DNA of 64,000 bases from Hydractinia symbiolongicarpus. Its lineage: Eukaryota; Cnidaria; Hydrozoa; Anthoathecata; Hydractiniidae. Positions 47,418 through 61,100 of the stretch are shown one piece after another. Below the pieces are notes generated by a model. It ran no database searches. It saw only the letters and a program-made list of their open reading frames with translations, and was not told the origin of the DNA. The stretch's first letter is position 1; the number at the start of each line of letters is the position of its first letter. A program made the position numbers and the translations under genes. The DNA lies in NCBI RefSeq assembly GCF_029227915.1, contig NC_079886.1, positions 8,370,001 to 8,434,000 on the forward strand, read 5' to 3'.

Positions 47418-50190
47418 TCGTTCAAGAAGTTAAACAACGACTAGATTTGCGGTCGCCAGGTTTGCTACTTTACAGAAAAATAGTGATATGAATGTTTGAC
47501 ACTCGCATCGCTCTGTCGAGTAACATACATGTTTTTTTATAAGAAGCACGACTTTAAGTAGCATAATCTGGGATATGTAGCTACTTTTCAAACAGCAAAG
47601 TAAATTGAAGCTGTAGGTTCATTAACTATCTGGGCTCTACCAGAAAATTAATTTTCAGTTATGAAAAGGGGTCGCGCACCAAGATTTTCGGATAACTCTT
47701 TAATGTTAAAAAACATCAGGGCTGAATCCAAAAATCATGCTTCTTATAAAAAAAGGTGCAGAGTATTGGAAAGTTAAGAGTTTATATTCATTTGGCTGTT
47801 TTGATTGCTGTAAATATAAATATTTTAATAGTACACGCTTTTTTGAATAAGCAAGACAAAACACAAGTGTTGCTTAAGTTTCTGTATTTTACCGGCTCAA
47901 CTGTGGCTTACTTGTTGCTTGTTCACTATCTACTTAAATAGACTAAATTTGAAGTCTGGGTACACAAGTCTAAATCAAACTTCTGTTTTAATCACGTTTA
48001 CTGTTATCTAAAGCTTAATATGACTTTTAGAATATACAATCTTGACCAGTCGTCTTGAATTTTCAAGGTACTGTGGAATGACAATGTAGTAGAAATTACC
48101 CTTTAATATTCTTATCCTTTTAACTGTATATATTTGAAATCTATGACATTTCAGTCTTCACAATACAATGTAAATAACACGATTTTTACAGATTTTTTTA
48201 TATATATTATACAGAGATATATAACATATATTTTCATCTATATATTTGTTATTTATTATTCAATTAATAAGGGAGGGAAAGCCAATTATTCAAGAAAAGG
48301 CATAGAGGTATAGTTCAAGGGAAATGGCAACTTGAAGATCTCACTGCTGACAGTTTTGTTTTTTGACTATGTTAACTGATTAGAGAAAAAATTTAAGTAC
48401 TGAATCTTTCGCAGAAAATTTTCGCGAACGAAAAAATTTGCGAATTGTTTGCATTTCACGGAAACAATCGCGGATCGATTCTCTTAAAAATAACGCCTTA
48501 AGAATGTCAGGGGGGGGTGGTTGACCTGAAAATGAATTCTTTTAGAATCAAAGGATGAAATTCAAACTGCCCATCGCGTTTGTAAAATTAGTTATTAGAT
48601 CACTAAGCAATCTTTGTATTCCATCTTCTCCTTTTTAACACCCACATACACAAAATTACGATATGAGGGCTTAAAATAAGGCCATATGTTTAATTCATAT
48701 TCTAACCTGCTCTTTTAATGTTGTAATAAAAGCTTAAAGATGTGTATTATTATATCTGTAGCCAAATGAACTCTACAAAAATCTTATTTCATAAGTCACA
48801 GGTTCCAATGCTAATAAGTTAACACTTACCATCTCTACAGATTTTTATAATGTGTAAAACAGACAAAAAGCGAAAATATTTCCAAAATTTGTTTGCTTAT
48901 TGGCTTATATTAAATTGACTAAAAGCTTTGTAATGCTTTAAGCTTTTCTACAATCCGTCATCGACAGTCGTTTTGAAAATAAGTAATTTGCCATTAGTTT
49001 AGAAATCATATAAAATTTATTTACAAAAATTGTTATTTTGTTACGGTAGTTCTTTCGAATGTGTCAGGTATAAATTCAAATAAATTTATGTATACCTGAC
49101 ACTAGCTATTTTTTATTTTTTCCTTTTCCGAAAAAGGTATTTTTTCTAAACCGAAGTATAACCGAAATCGTCGGGGACTTCATCTTAAGATGTTTTGAAT
49201 AAAACCAAATGAATTTAATTCAATTAGTTCTTCCTTTGGCTTTTTGTCCTGCTTTGAATAATTTATGATCATTTTTCTGATGTTACAACTAATTGTTACT
49301 TGCTAATATCTGACCTTTAGTACTATTTTGATACACAGCCGCACAAGAATCACAATAAAAGTTGAAATTAAAAGTGCAATATTTGTTAGGAAATGTTTAA
49401 TAAAAATAAAAGGCTGTTTTAAAATAACGTAGCCGGGGCTATTTATTATCAGGCTATCAAGCAAGTTAGAATTTCATTTAAATAACTTATAAATCAGTAC
49501 TAGAGGAAGAAATAATCAAGAAAAATTGAATAAAAATTATCCTCATGGATTGGATAAACATTATACATATTCTATTGCAGCGTCAGTATTTTTATTACAC
49601 TTATGTTGCTTAAAATGCATCATCGAAAGAAAAATCAAGTTTGAAAGCAAAAATATTTTTTAATCAGTTTGTCTTTAAATGAAATGGCAAAGTGCGGTGT
49701 TAGTTTCATCATAGTGCTAATAATTGAGTATGAAGAATGGACAAACTGGAAATCAACAACTTGGTATATACATCTTCTTGTTCCAAACTATGCTCTTCCT
49801 TTTCCATTTTATACAGTCATGTTTTCAAAAACGCAGGATCGATTTTTCTCGATTTACCTACATATGAAATTTCGCAGTTCCATGTTCTGTCGTTCCAAAA
49901 ATAAACCCAATTCTTTTGATTGGTGTCTTTGTTGTGCATACATCGTCTCGTTACCGTTTATTTCGGAAATGAAACCGGAATTGGTATGGGTTATTGGCGT
50001 TTCCCTGTCTTAAGTGTGCTGTTAACAATACAGTTCATGGTCGTCTATATTTTTATTATCATCCTTCTTCATATTCAAGGGCTTGCCTGATATCGCATTG
50101 CTTATTAACATGCGTCTGCGGAAACGTTTTTAAGCTTATTATCACTTTTCAGATGCATTGATATACGTCTTTATGCTACCAGCTATAAGG
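47418..50190. other. SH3BP5 3' flank and featureless AT-rich DNA
   Basis: Contains likely 3' UTR sequence after the stop codon. AATAAAA near 48725 is a possible but distant poly(A) signal. A short TTTCGCGAA-containing fragment at about 48400-48480 resembles the CGCGAAA MITE family. I see no further gene I can support. Confidence 0.4.
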
Positions 50191-50191
50191 A

Positions 50192-50782
50192 CTAAGACAA
50201 ATAAGAAAATTCGCATTCTACTAAACCTTTAAAGAAGGAAACCGACACTTCCATTAACTTCTGCATCTTCGATTCCAGCTGGAAATAAGGAAAGTTTTCC
50301 ACAACGTAAATTATATCCGAAACAAGATCCCGTATTATAACATATACACACTCGCAAAGAAATTTATTCATTCTTTTTTGACATACCATATTTATAGAAA
50401 GTTTCTCCCATATTGCTTTAGTAATAATAAACCACTCGGCGAACTTTTCTGTGGTGGATAGGAAAAACATTGGTTCAACTGCATGCACCACGTCGATGAT
50501 TGTGTTTGATAGAAAGAAGATGTCATATTAAATATTTAATAATGCATATTTTTATTTTTAATTTTGTAATGTTAAATTCAAATGCAACGTGTTAAGGTGT
50601 TTTTTTTCTTCTTCGAATATAATAATACCCCAGTACAGAATTAGCTTGTTTGTCTGTTCCGGGCAAAGACTGTCTGTTCCATTTTCTACAATCTTCTGCA
50701 ACAAAGTCTGCAAAATATCGCTTAAATCTGAGATATCCATTTTGCCGTTAACAGACGACAAAGTGGATTGGTTATTTTCCAT
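50192..50782 (-). CDS. Possible uncharacterised small gene (two open segments)
   Basis: Two minus-strand open segments follow each other. 50782-50558 begins with ATG (MENNQSTLSSVNGKMDISDL...). 50515-50192 runs open in a helical-looking composition (NTIIDVVHAVEPMFFLS, AEWFIITKAIWEKLS, CECVYVIIRDLVSDIIYVV) to a stop. Amino-acid composition is more protein-like than the surrounding AT-rich noise. I could not find a convincing donor and acceptor joining them, and I do not recognise the family. It may be part of a larger gene or a decayed one. Confidence 0.3.
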
Positions 50783-50940
50783 AAGGATATCTTAAAACAA
50801 ATATTTTATTTGTTCAATGATTAATTTTTATTTGCAAAAGTCGAATTAGTAACAATAGCCCTTTTGTTGACTTTTTACCTGACAAACGATATTCACGTGC
50901 ATTAAATTTCATAAGTTGCGGTGATTTATATTCTATTTTT

Positions 50941-51188
50941 ATTTTCTCTTGCCTTACATGGAAATTAACAAATGAGTTTTAAAAAAAACTTTACATTCAC
51001 GAAATTTCTTCAATATCTTTTTGCCTTGTCAAGTTCGGTCAGAAAGGAAGGGTCTTATTTTTTATTTTCTCTTGCCTTACATGGAAATTAACAAATGAGT
51101 TTTAAGAAAACTTTACATTCACGAAATTTACATTTCTTCAATATCTTTTTGCCTTGTCAAGTTCGGACAGAAAGGAAGGGCCTTATTT
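50941..51188. repeat. Tandem duplication of about 120 bp
   Basis: 50941-51060 and 51064-51188 are near identical (ATTTTCTCTTGCCTTACATG to AGAAAGGAAGGG.CTTATTT), differing by one base substitution, a few A residues and a 9-base insertion. Non-coding. Confidence 0.85.
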
Positions 51189-51189
51189 A

Positions 51190-53540
51190 TCTCCCAAACG
51201 GAAACGGATTTTATAATGATTCATGACAATATCATTTACAATGACAAGTAGATAATATATATGTTATACTCAGAAAATATTTGAAATGGTCGATCGTCAA
51301 TCTTGTTTGCGTGTGTATTTATCTTCGGGTGAGTGCACCTATGCTTGTACAGAAGTGATACGTTCAGAAAAATGATGACAAAGTATACACTATGTAAAAT
51401 AACAAAACCACTGATAGCAAATGGACAGAAGCGATTATTGTCAGATTAATCAAATTGCGACCAAAACAAAAGAGAAACAACCATGTTATGTTTAAAATGT
51501 CTTATCAGTTTTATTTTGTCAATAAATATGTCAGTATTTTCTGTATTTAGTGATTTCATTGAAGCAAAGACAAGAAATGAAAGTCTTAGATTTGAATTAG
51601 CAAACCATTGGTAAACTAAATACTCATAGACAATTTTACGTTTATTTTGCTAGTTTGTTTTACATCTGCTATTTCTTCAAAACATAAGTACTTATTTTTA
51701 ACCCAAGAACAGTATATATAGATTATGTTTTAGCTAGAAGGTTTAAAGTCTGATTTTAGGTTGACCTTTCCAATAAAATATGATTTTTTTAAAAAGAGTT
51801 GACTTCCCAACTGAGCCAACCTGTTTCATATGATCAAGGTCCTAGTACTCATTCAAAAAGATCAAAAATATATTGAAATTTAATTTTTCAATGTGCCACC
51901 CAACTATTTTTATTTACACAATATACAGAATTGATAGCCTGCATTTGACACTTTACAAAAATTGTGTATGTTCAAAGTTAAATAAGGCATAAACAAAATA
52001 TTGTGTGAATCATTTTTGTGACTGGGATGCTATAAAAAAAATTTAATGTTTGCGATTAATAGAATTTGTTATAAAAAATTACAGTTTGTTGAATTTATAT
52101 TTAATAATTTTGCAAGTAGGGTCAAAATTATAGCTACCCAGAAATATTCTTTTTTTTTTCATTAATAACTTTAGTATTATGCATATTACGTAAAAGTCAA
52201 TTTGTTTTAAAAGGCAAAAGATTTGAAAAATTTCTTCTTTTGTGGATGATAAAAAAGAATGCAATATACAATGCATACTCTTTAAAAAGAGAATATAAAG
52301 AAAATATTGAAAACATAAACTCTGATGATGTGTATTGGAATGTAATGGAATGTATAGACGAATATGTAATTTTTAAAGAAAATCGTTTTACATCCCTCTG
52401 ATTTTTACAATGATTAAGCTTCTGGTTACTTTATTTATAATCAAGTTGTATGTCCAAAAAGATATTTTCCAATGAAAACATAAATTTTTATATATTTTTA
52501 ACGAATTCATCAATAAAAATTTTAAATCAGTCCCATATTGTGTTTAATGAAATTTGCGATATCCTAAAATCATAATCTAAAAATATTTTAACGGTCTTGC
52601 CACAATTTAACTGTTTGCTGAGATCGTCATTTGTCTTTATGTTTTTTATTAAAGTTTTATTCTCTTCAATTTTATTTCATGAAAATTCAAATAATTCTTG
52701 TAATCACATCTGTAAGAACTACCACATTATTTCACAGTCATTTAAAAAGTGACCTACCATTAATCCTTTTATAGTTATAAGACAATGAAAAATAATCTCA
52801 TTTTATGAAATAATTATATTTATGGTTTTACTTTACATCTAGCTTTTTGAAAAAAATATAACTTATACTCTATATTTCGCTGGACATTTTCTACTATTTC
52901 TTTTGAAACAATTTTTTTACTGCCACAATTTTTGGTTCTGACATAAAAAACTTTAACCATCTTAATACATACAGTAAAAATGAAACGATATAAATTTATT
53001 TGCAGAAAAAAACTTTAATGATGTTTCACAATTTATTTAATAATTAAGATTTGCGACTCAAAGTACTTGAAACTTGCAAAAGCTTATGCTCTTAAAGTTG
53101 GATGCAATATAGTTAAATCACAGCATTTTTAAATAAAAGTTTTTTCGCTGCATCTTATTCCACAAAAAGGAAATAGGATAGTCTATTGTTGAATGTAAGA
53201 AGGGACACCAATTTATATTCTCTTTAGCTATATACTTTTCACTACTAAGCTGTAACTTCCACTTGACTTACAAAAAAAAATTCCCCACTGCATGGATAAA
53301 AATTTGCATAGTATGCAGTAACTTTTAGCTAGCTAGCTAACTTTGACTCAACAAATTTCAAAAACCACACGGTCTGTCTGTATCATAATTACATTGCCAA
53401 TGGAGATTAAATCAAAGTGCTGGCAATGTTTTCCTTGACCGACTTTTATCTGATAATTATATACATCAAAGTTACAGCCAAGATGCAGGCACTATCATTA
53501 TAACAGATTTGAGGGAAAAAAATGCAGATACGATCTCATT
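51190..53540. other. AT-rich intergenic DNA without visible features
   Basis: Very AT-rich and stop-dense in all frames. I see no gene, structured RNA, or transposon terminus here. Confidence 0.5.
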
Positions 53541-53554
53541 ATCACGTATTTTAC

Positions 53555-53609
53555 ATGTATTATATAAAAAGGAATTCTTTCAATATCTTGCAGGGATGAG
53601 CTCATACAA
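53555..53609 (+). promoter_or_regulatory. Candidate promoter and leader exon for the EGF/pentraxin gene
   Basis: A TATATAAAA box-like sequence near 53558 is followed about 30 bases later by a short segment ending CTCATACAAG|GTAAGTAA, a near-consensus splice donor at 53610. An acceptor lies 12 nt before the ATG at 55165. A TATA box, start, short untranslated exon and intron would fit. Direct evidence of transcription is lacking, and trans-splicing is an alternative. Confidence 0.3.
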
Positions 53610-53736
53610 GGTAAGTAATTCTGAAGTACAAGTTTTATACATCTGAATCGCTGACGTTAACCTTATAAAAAAGACAAAAATAAACAAGGCAATTGATATC
53701 TAGTCTCGCCAAACCTAACTCTTTAATAAGATGATA

Positions 53737-53818
53737 CACCAGAGGTTTTTGATGAATAGACATGCCCAAGTTGTATTCACCAGAGGTTTTTGATGAATAG
53801 ACATGCCCAAGTTGTATT
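53737..53818. repeat. Perfect 41-bp tandem duplication
   Basis: 53737-53777 is repeated exactly at 53778-53818 (CACCAGAGGTTTTTGATGAA...). It lies in the presumed leader intron of the EGF gene. Confidence 0.9.
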
Positions 53819-55164
53819 AACATCGCATTAAGTTTGATGCTCTCAATACAATTACTTTAATTAAGTACATTACTGAGAAAATATGTGAATTCATTAATTA
53901 TAATTGTATGCTAAATCTCTGTAAATACCATATACCAATTTTTCAAATCTTGACTACGTTTGCAGAATTTTTTTTCCGTCATTATGATAATATAAATAAA
54001 TGCAGTTAAGGGGTATTTGTTAACATTTTTAAAGCAAGCAGCATTGTGGAGGACTGTTTTTGGACATTGGCCGCAGGTAATGCATTAGCAGATTTTGTTG
54101 ATTATTCTTTTAAGCTGCTTCGTTATCCTTCCATGATATGTTTATCATTTGTTGGTTTTATTCATTCACCTTTAATCTACTAAGAATCTGATTTAGGATT
54201 TAGCCCATTATAAAGGATTCTTATAGAATCTAGAATGTGAACTTAATGTTTAATAATGATAAAACCAATGGAATAAAGTCGAGAATATGTTAGACAAATC
54301 ATATAAAAAATGTATTATTTTTTTGAATTGACACACTGTTTTCAAAGCTGAATGTTAATCTTTGAGTCTAAATATGTTCTTAAAATACCTTCTCAGTCCC
54401 AGTATTTAATTTCTTTCATGCTAAGAGAATAACTTCATAATTTGAAAACTAGAAAAGTGACAGAAATATTTATTTTCTCTTTATGGAGGAAAGGGACAAT
54501 GTATTAAGCTTTTAAAAGTTTTAAATGTCAGATATAAAATAAAGCTGCATTCAACTCCTTTCAGTTATTTTTAATTTATTGTTAAATCCTTACGAGGACA
54601 AACCTGTAATTCATAAAACTACACCTATTAAAAAAATGGCGCATGGGCTGGTTTCAACTTGAACAAAATTAGCCTAACTGATCGATTTAAATCGATCGAT
54701 GCAAAAATACTATCTGTAGATCGATTCAACTATTTTGTTTTAGTAGAAACATGCCTTAATGTTTTTACCTTTACATTAATCGTTTTAACATTGAAAATGT
54801 TGACAGTGCATTTATTGACAAAAGGGTCTTTCAAGAATCACTTTATTATTGCAAGGGGAAAACATAGAACTCCCTAGAATTGATAAGGTAAGAGACAAAA
54901 TTAAAGATTTTGGTAATCCAGTAGATGATTTTTTAAACAGGAAAAATAAATTATTCTTTGTTTAGAACAAAAGAGATACTTCTCTATTGTTCTAAACAAT
55001 AGACTCATTGTTTTTAAACTGAAATCCCAGAAATACTATATTCTTTTTTAAAAAAAAGCGTGTAATTGATTCATAATAATTTATATAGGTGCAAACCTAC
55101 TCTTATTTTGTTGTTTAAATATAATTAACATATTCTAGTTCTTTCAATTTAGATTCAAAACATT

Positions 55165-58100
55165 ATGGATACGGACGATTTGTATAATGAAGATAGCAAA
55201 GAATTTTCATACGATTTCGATTTTTACGCCTTAAGGAAGCTTCGCACGCAGCAGAAAAGAAAAATTACTGTTTTGTCAATTATTTTAGTCGTTTTGTTGG
55301 TTTTGCTTGTCGTTTTTGTGCTATTGTACACAAAATCAAAGTCCAGTTACAGTGAAAAAAACGAAAAGACAAACTCAGGTAAGATAAAGCTTGTATATGA
55401 CACATGGTGTACAAGCATAGAGGTCGGTTCCTATTAACATAAAAAAACTTGTTGAGCAACTGGTGTTGAACAGTCACCGCTTTGACTTTTTAAAAAAGAC
55501 AGATGGTGCACAATAAAGTGAAACAAGAGATGTTTCGTAACAAATGTTTATAGAAACTGAACTTAAGTTAGAAAATGTGACTAGTTAGCAGTAAGAAAAA
55601 TGAGAACGTGGGGAAGAAGGGAGAAAATGGAAAAGGATAATTCCCAAACAACTTTTTAAATCAACTATTAAAATTGCTTTCACAAATTCTGAAGATGCTA
55701 AACATGTGGAAAAAAGACTGGTTAGCTGCATAACAAAACATTTCAAAACTTTGAAGCCGAAATTGTATTGTTATTTCGTTGATATGTACACTCCTGTTGA
55801 TTAAATTAACTTCTGTAATTGACTTTGTCATTTTCTTGTAATCCCGCTGTTAACATCAGTATACTACGTCGCTATATCTCGCGACATTTAACCCTATTCG
55901 GTCCGGGGTTTTTCGAACATACTATGACCGGGGGGGGGGGCGGATTCCGCCCCCCCTCAATAACTTTTCATAGGATTGTTCAAATTGAATCAAACTTGGC
56001 ACACTTATAGTACGTCATAAAAGAAACAAAATGGCGGCAATAAATTTTTGCTTGCGTCAGCACATTTTCTGTGACGTCATCAGAAGCTTGAAAATTGTTA
56101 AAAATGCCACTATCTGCTTAAAATATAATTACTTTTGTTCTAGAGCGAATTTTTACATTCTGTTTGAAGTTTCTGAAAGCTAAATAAAATGTTTTTAACA
56201 TATCTTCCGGTTTTTACATGGATCAAATAAAAAATTGCCCAAAATTGACCAAAAATCCGTTTTTTCCCGATTTACGGGTAAAATCCGACAAAATCGGGAA
56301 ATCGGATTAGTCACGTGTCAAAATTATTCAAAATGATTCTTCTTGACAAAACAAAGTTGTGTTGCAAGTTTCAAGTTCTCAGGATAATCCTTACAGGAGT
56401 TATTATATTTTTCCCATTATAAGGATTTCATAGAGATTTTAGGGGTAGTTTCGAGTAATGGCCAATATCAAAGCCTCTGAATGGTATGGGACCTAAAAAT
56501 TTAGCATGCAGGTGTCTAATAGATAAATGTTGAAACTCAGTAAGTATCATAGCCATATAAGAAAGCAATCAGGAGTTATTAAAAAATAACCGTCAGGGGG
56601 GGCGGAATCCGCCCCCCCCCGGACCGAATAGGGTTAAGCTTCACGGGTGGTTAAATTAGAAATTTTGCACTGGCTGAAATTCAAACTCGGTTCAGGAAAG
56701 AAAATCTGGATCTTTTTCCCATTAGTGTTTTCTAGAATGAAAACTATTTCATAGAGCTTTCTCGTGTTGTAGCTACTTTTTCTTAAAGATTTAATATCAT
56801 TACCAAAATCTTTGTAGTCATATTTTAAAAGATAGGGTCTATGTGTACAAAATTTTGACTTGATTAGACATCACCAAGGGGACCATCCTCATCGTAATCA
56901 ACAACCTTCTAATTTCTAGGTTATCATTTCATTTCTCGTTTTAAGTAAATTTCATTAATAGGTTATGATTACCTTATGTAAAAATAAAATAAAAAACATG
57001 ATTGTTTCTCATAATATTGAGCACCAGTTGTGTCCACCCGTGGAAGAATTTAAAAACTTTTTTTTATATATTGAGCTTCTTATCACAAAACAGTTCGTTA
57101 TTGATTTAAATAATAATGCTGCAAATAAAACGTTTTTTTAAATGAAATAGAAAAAAACAATAACAGTGTGTAATCAGCCCATGACTTTGTCTGTACATTA
57201 ATTTATAACAAATGAATAAGTTTTCTGTGGTTTTGAAATCCCACACGGTAATTTTAATTATTATGCGGTAGAATTCACAGTTAATCGAATCACCTTATTT
57301 TATGACATGTTCGTTCTAGCCAATTAAAACCATGAACAAAAGTTTTATAAAATACAGAATATTGTTTAAAGGGAAATTGTACAAAAAAATGTCGACTTCG
57401 CCTCTTGCAGACGAACAGAAACAGTTACCGTATTATTATAACAGACTAGTCGTTAGCCCATGGATAAATCCAGTCCTTTATATTTACCATTTCGTGTTTC
57501 CGTAACACGACTTTTTTCTCGCGCACAAACTGGCAGACAAATACGACTGTTATTAAAGACACTGGTCGGTAGTCAGTGGATAAATCCACGTATTCGCCCG
57601 CCCTTTATATATACCATTTCGTATTTCTGTAAGAGATATCATACCTTCATACCTTTTAACGCAGGAAAAATAACATCTGGGCCTATTGATTGTGAATCAA
57701 ATTTGGATTGTGGCAACAATTCTTACTGCTGGTACAAGAAAGGAAGCGCGTTTTGCGCATGTGCAGAAGGATACATTGAAAACGGGACACATTGTGAAGG
57801 TAATGTTTTACTGGGCCTCTTTGTATCAATACTTTTGGGAAAAAAGAGAAGCAAATAGGATTTGTATGGCTGTAATTGTACAATATTTGTGAGATTCAAA
57901 ACCTTACCAACTATGTTTCACCTTTACTAGTAGTCTACATTATATTATTTATAGAAAGTAAAGAAAACAATACAAAACTGACATGTAAATCTGATGAAGA
58001 TTGTTTCATGAATGCAATTTGTCGTTATAAGAACGGAACATCATTCTGCGCATGTGCACCAGGTTATATCCTAGACGACGAGAAAAAGCACTGCAGAGGT

Positions 58101-61100
58101 AATCCTTCTTGATATATTAGGTTTTAATTAATTTTTTTTGGATTTTAACTTGCATCAATAAAGTTTATATTATTTACAGAAAGTAAAGAAAACAATACAA
58201 AACTGACATGTAAATCTGATGAAGATTGTTTCATGAATGCAATTTGTCGTTATAAGAACGGAACATCATTCTGCGCATGTGCACCAGGTTATATCCTAGA
58301 CGACGAGAAAAAGCACTGCAGAGGTAATCCTTCTTGATATATTAGGTTTTAATTAATTTTTTTTGGATTTTAACTTGCATCAATAAAGTTTATATTATTT
58401 ACAGAAAGTAAAGAAAACAATACAAAACTGACATGTAAATCTGATGAAGATTGTTTCATGAATGCATTTTGTCGTTATAAGAACGGAACATCATTCTGCG
58501 CATGTGCACCAGGTTATATCCTAGACGACGAGAAGAAGCACTGCATAGGTAATCTTCCTTGCCTTATAAGGATTTAATTATTTTTATAAAATTTTACTTG
58601 CATCATCAAACTTTATGTTATTTATAGAAAGCAAAGAAAACAATACAAAACTGACATGTAAATCTGATAAAGATTGTTCTACGAATGCATTTTGTCGGTA
58701 TAAGAGCGGAACATCATTCTGCGCATGTGCACCAGGTTATATCCTAGACGACGAGAAAAAGCACTGCAGAGGTAATCTTCCTAGATATATTAGGTTTTAA
58801 TTAATTTTTTTTGGATTTTGACTTGCATCAATAAAGTTTATATCATTTACAGAAAGTAAAGAAAACATTACAAAACTGACATGTAAATCTGATGAAGATT
58901 GTTCTATGAATGCATTTTGTCGGTATAAGAACGGAACATCATTCTGCGCATGTGCACCAGGTTTTATCTTAGACGACGAGAAGAAGCACTGCATAGGTAA
59001 TCTTCCTTGACTTATAAGGATTTAATTATTTTTATAAAATTTTACTTGCATCATCAAACTTTATGTTATTTATAGAAAGCAAAGAAAACAATACAAAACT
59101 GACATGTAAATCTGATAAAGATTGTTCTACGAATGCATTTTGTCGGTATAAGAGCGGAACATCATTCTGCGCATGTGCACCAGGTTATATCCTAGACGAC
59201 GAGAAAAAGCACTGCAGAGGTAATCTTCCTAGATATATTAGGTTTTAATTAATTTTTTTTGGATTTTGACTTGCATCAATAAAGTTTATATCATTTACAG
59301 AAAGTAAAGAAAACATTACAAAACTGACATGTAAATCTGATGAAGATTGTTCTATGAATGCATTTTGTCGGTATAAGAACGGAACATCATTCTGCGCATG
59401 TGCACCAGGTTTTATCTTAGACGACGAGAAGAAGCACTGCATAGGTAATCTTCCTTGACTTATAAGGATTTAATTATTTTTATAAAATTTTACTTGCATC
59501 ATCAAACTTTATGTTATTTATAGAAAGTAAAGAAAACAATACAAAACTGACATGTAAATCTGATGAAGATTGTTTCATGAATGCATTTTGTCGGTATAAG
59601 AACGGAACATCATTCTGCGCATGTGCAACAGGTTATATCTCGGACGATGAGAAGAAGCATTGTCGAGGTATACTAAATATATATATGATTAATGATAAAT
59701 ATTGTACCGTAAAAATTGTGAAACAAAAATATTCTTAAACAAAACATCTAGTTTGAAACTTGAAGATATGACACTCACCAGCACCGTGACCCTGAGGTTC
59801 TTTATATTTTTTTCTTTCTAGAATGTTCATGTTTTGACTTTTAAAACATCGAGAATTATTTCGAGAAATGAATATTTCAATAATAATTAATTTTAGTTAA
59901 AAAATAGATAACGTTACTCTTCAATCGTTCCTGATATATGTTCCCTTTAGAAAATGTTCCTAAAGACCCTTGTGAATCAATTCAATGTCCTGCTAATGCC
60001 GAATGCAGAAAGAACGCATGTGGAGATGCAAAATGCAAATGCAAAGAAGGATTTGTAGGCAATGGTAGTGATACTTGCAAAGGTAATACACGTGCTAAAT
60101 GATACCAAAGTAACGTGCTGTTAATTTTATGATTAATATTAAAAATGTATTTGTTTCTAAAATTTAGGCCTTATTACTATCAACAAAAGTTGATTAAGGA
60201 AAATTTACCTTTTGGTTAGCGTGTCACATTCACAAAGTAGATGCGACATCGTTTAATTGATGAAAAATTTGTAAATCCGCGAGGCTGTGCGTCAACTTTT
60301 TTAGATTTTTATATCGTAAATCTTTTATCTTTCCTTCTTCAATTGTTCCAACTAATTTTGACCTAACTTTTTATTTTAAGTATGGGAGAAAACGTTAAGA
60401 CACCTACACATAATATTCTATAGAAATCTAAGGCCCTCTGCTGTGAGAACTAGAATAATGAGATGGCTATTCCTAACAAAACTAGTTTTTTCTTATCTGA
60501 GGTTAAATGTAACAGGAAAATGTGCTGAAATTAAAGTGAATTGTAATCATTGCCAAGAAAAAAGGGAGTTGCGCCGACCCGCTTAACAGTAGACCGCCTT
60601 TTCTTGTCCTAAAGTTTGGGCAAAATTTACAAATTATGCAATTCTTTTTTTAGATATAGCATTTGCGATTAATTTTAAACAGCGTACAATCCGAAATATT
60701 CCGACATTATATAACGTCATTTTCCCTGAGACTGACTCGGCGTCTGTATGTTTCTGTCTGTTTTAAAGGAAGGGAAGATTTTATGGTTTGGTTCCATACA
60801 GGAAAAATGACTGTAATTTCTTTCAACAATACAGTTCGCGAGAGAAGAACTTTTGTCGTGAATAAATGGAAACATTTCTGTTGGTCAGGAAGAAATGGTG
60901 GAAAATGGACACTATATATCGATGGAAATGTGTTTCGTCAGGGCACAAAACCTCGCACTCGTAAACATCTGACTTCAGTAGGGACATTGTATCTTGGTCA
61001 AGATCATGATAATCATAAAGTAGATGATCCTGGTCAGATGTTTGAAGGGAAGATAACTGAGCTGTTTATTTATAATGGAGAGTTAAGCAAACAAGACGTT

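Noticed and set aside
47756-47941. 61-codon open frame with hydrophobic stretches after SH3BP5
   Set aside because: It lies in the probable 3' UTR of SH3BP5, is short, and its hydrophobicity follows from T-rich sequence.
49669-50013. 114-codon plus-strand open frame
   Set aside because: No recognisable domain, no supporting splice or start context, and stop-dense AT-rich flanks. It may be chance; not reported as a gene.
57955-59667. Regularly spaced repeats that superficially look like a CRISPR-type array
   Set aside because: The units are 144-nt coding EGF exons with consensus splice sites, the intervals are equally conserved introns, and the setting is an animal genome.
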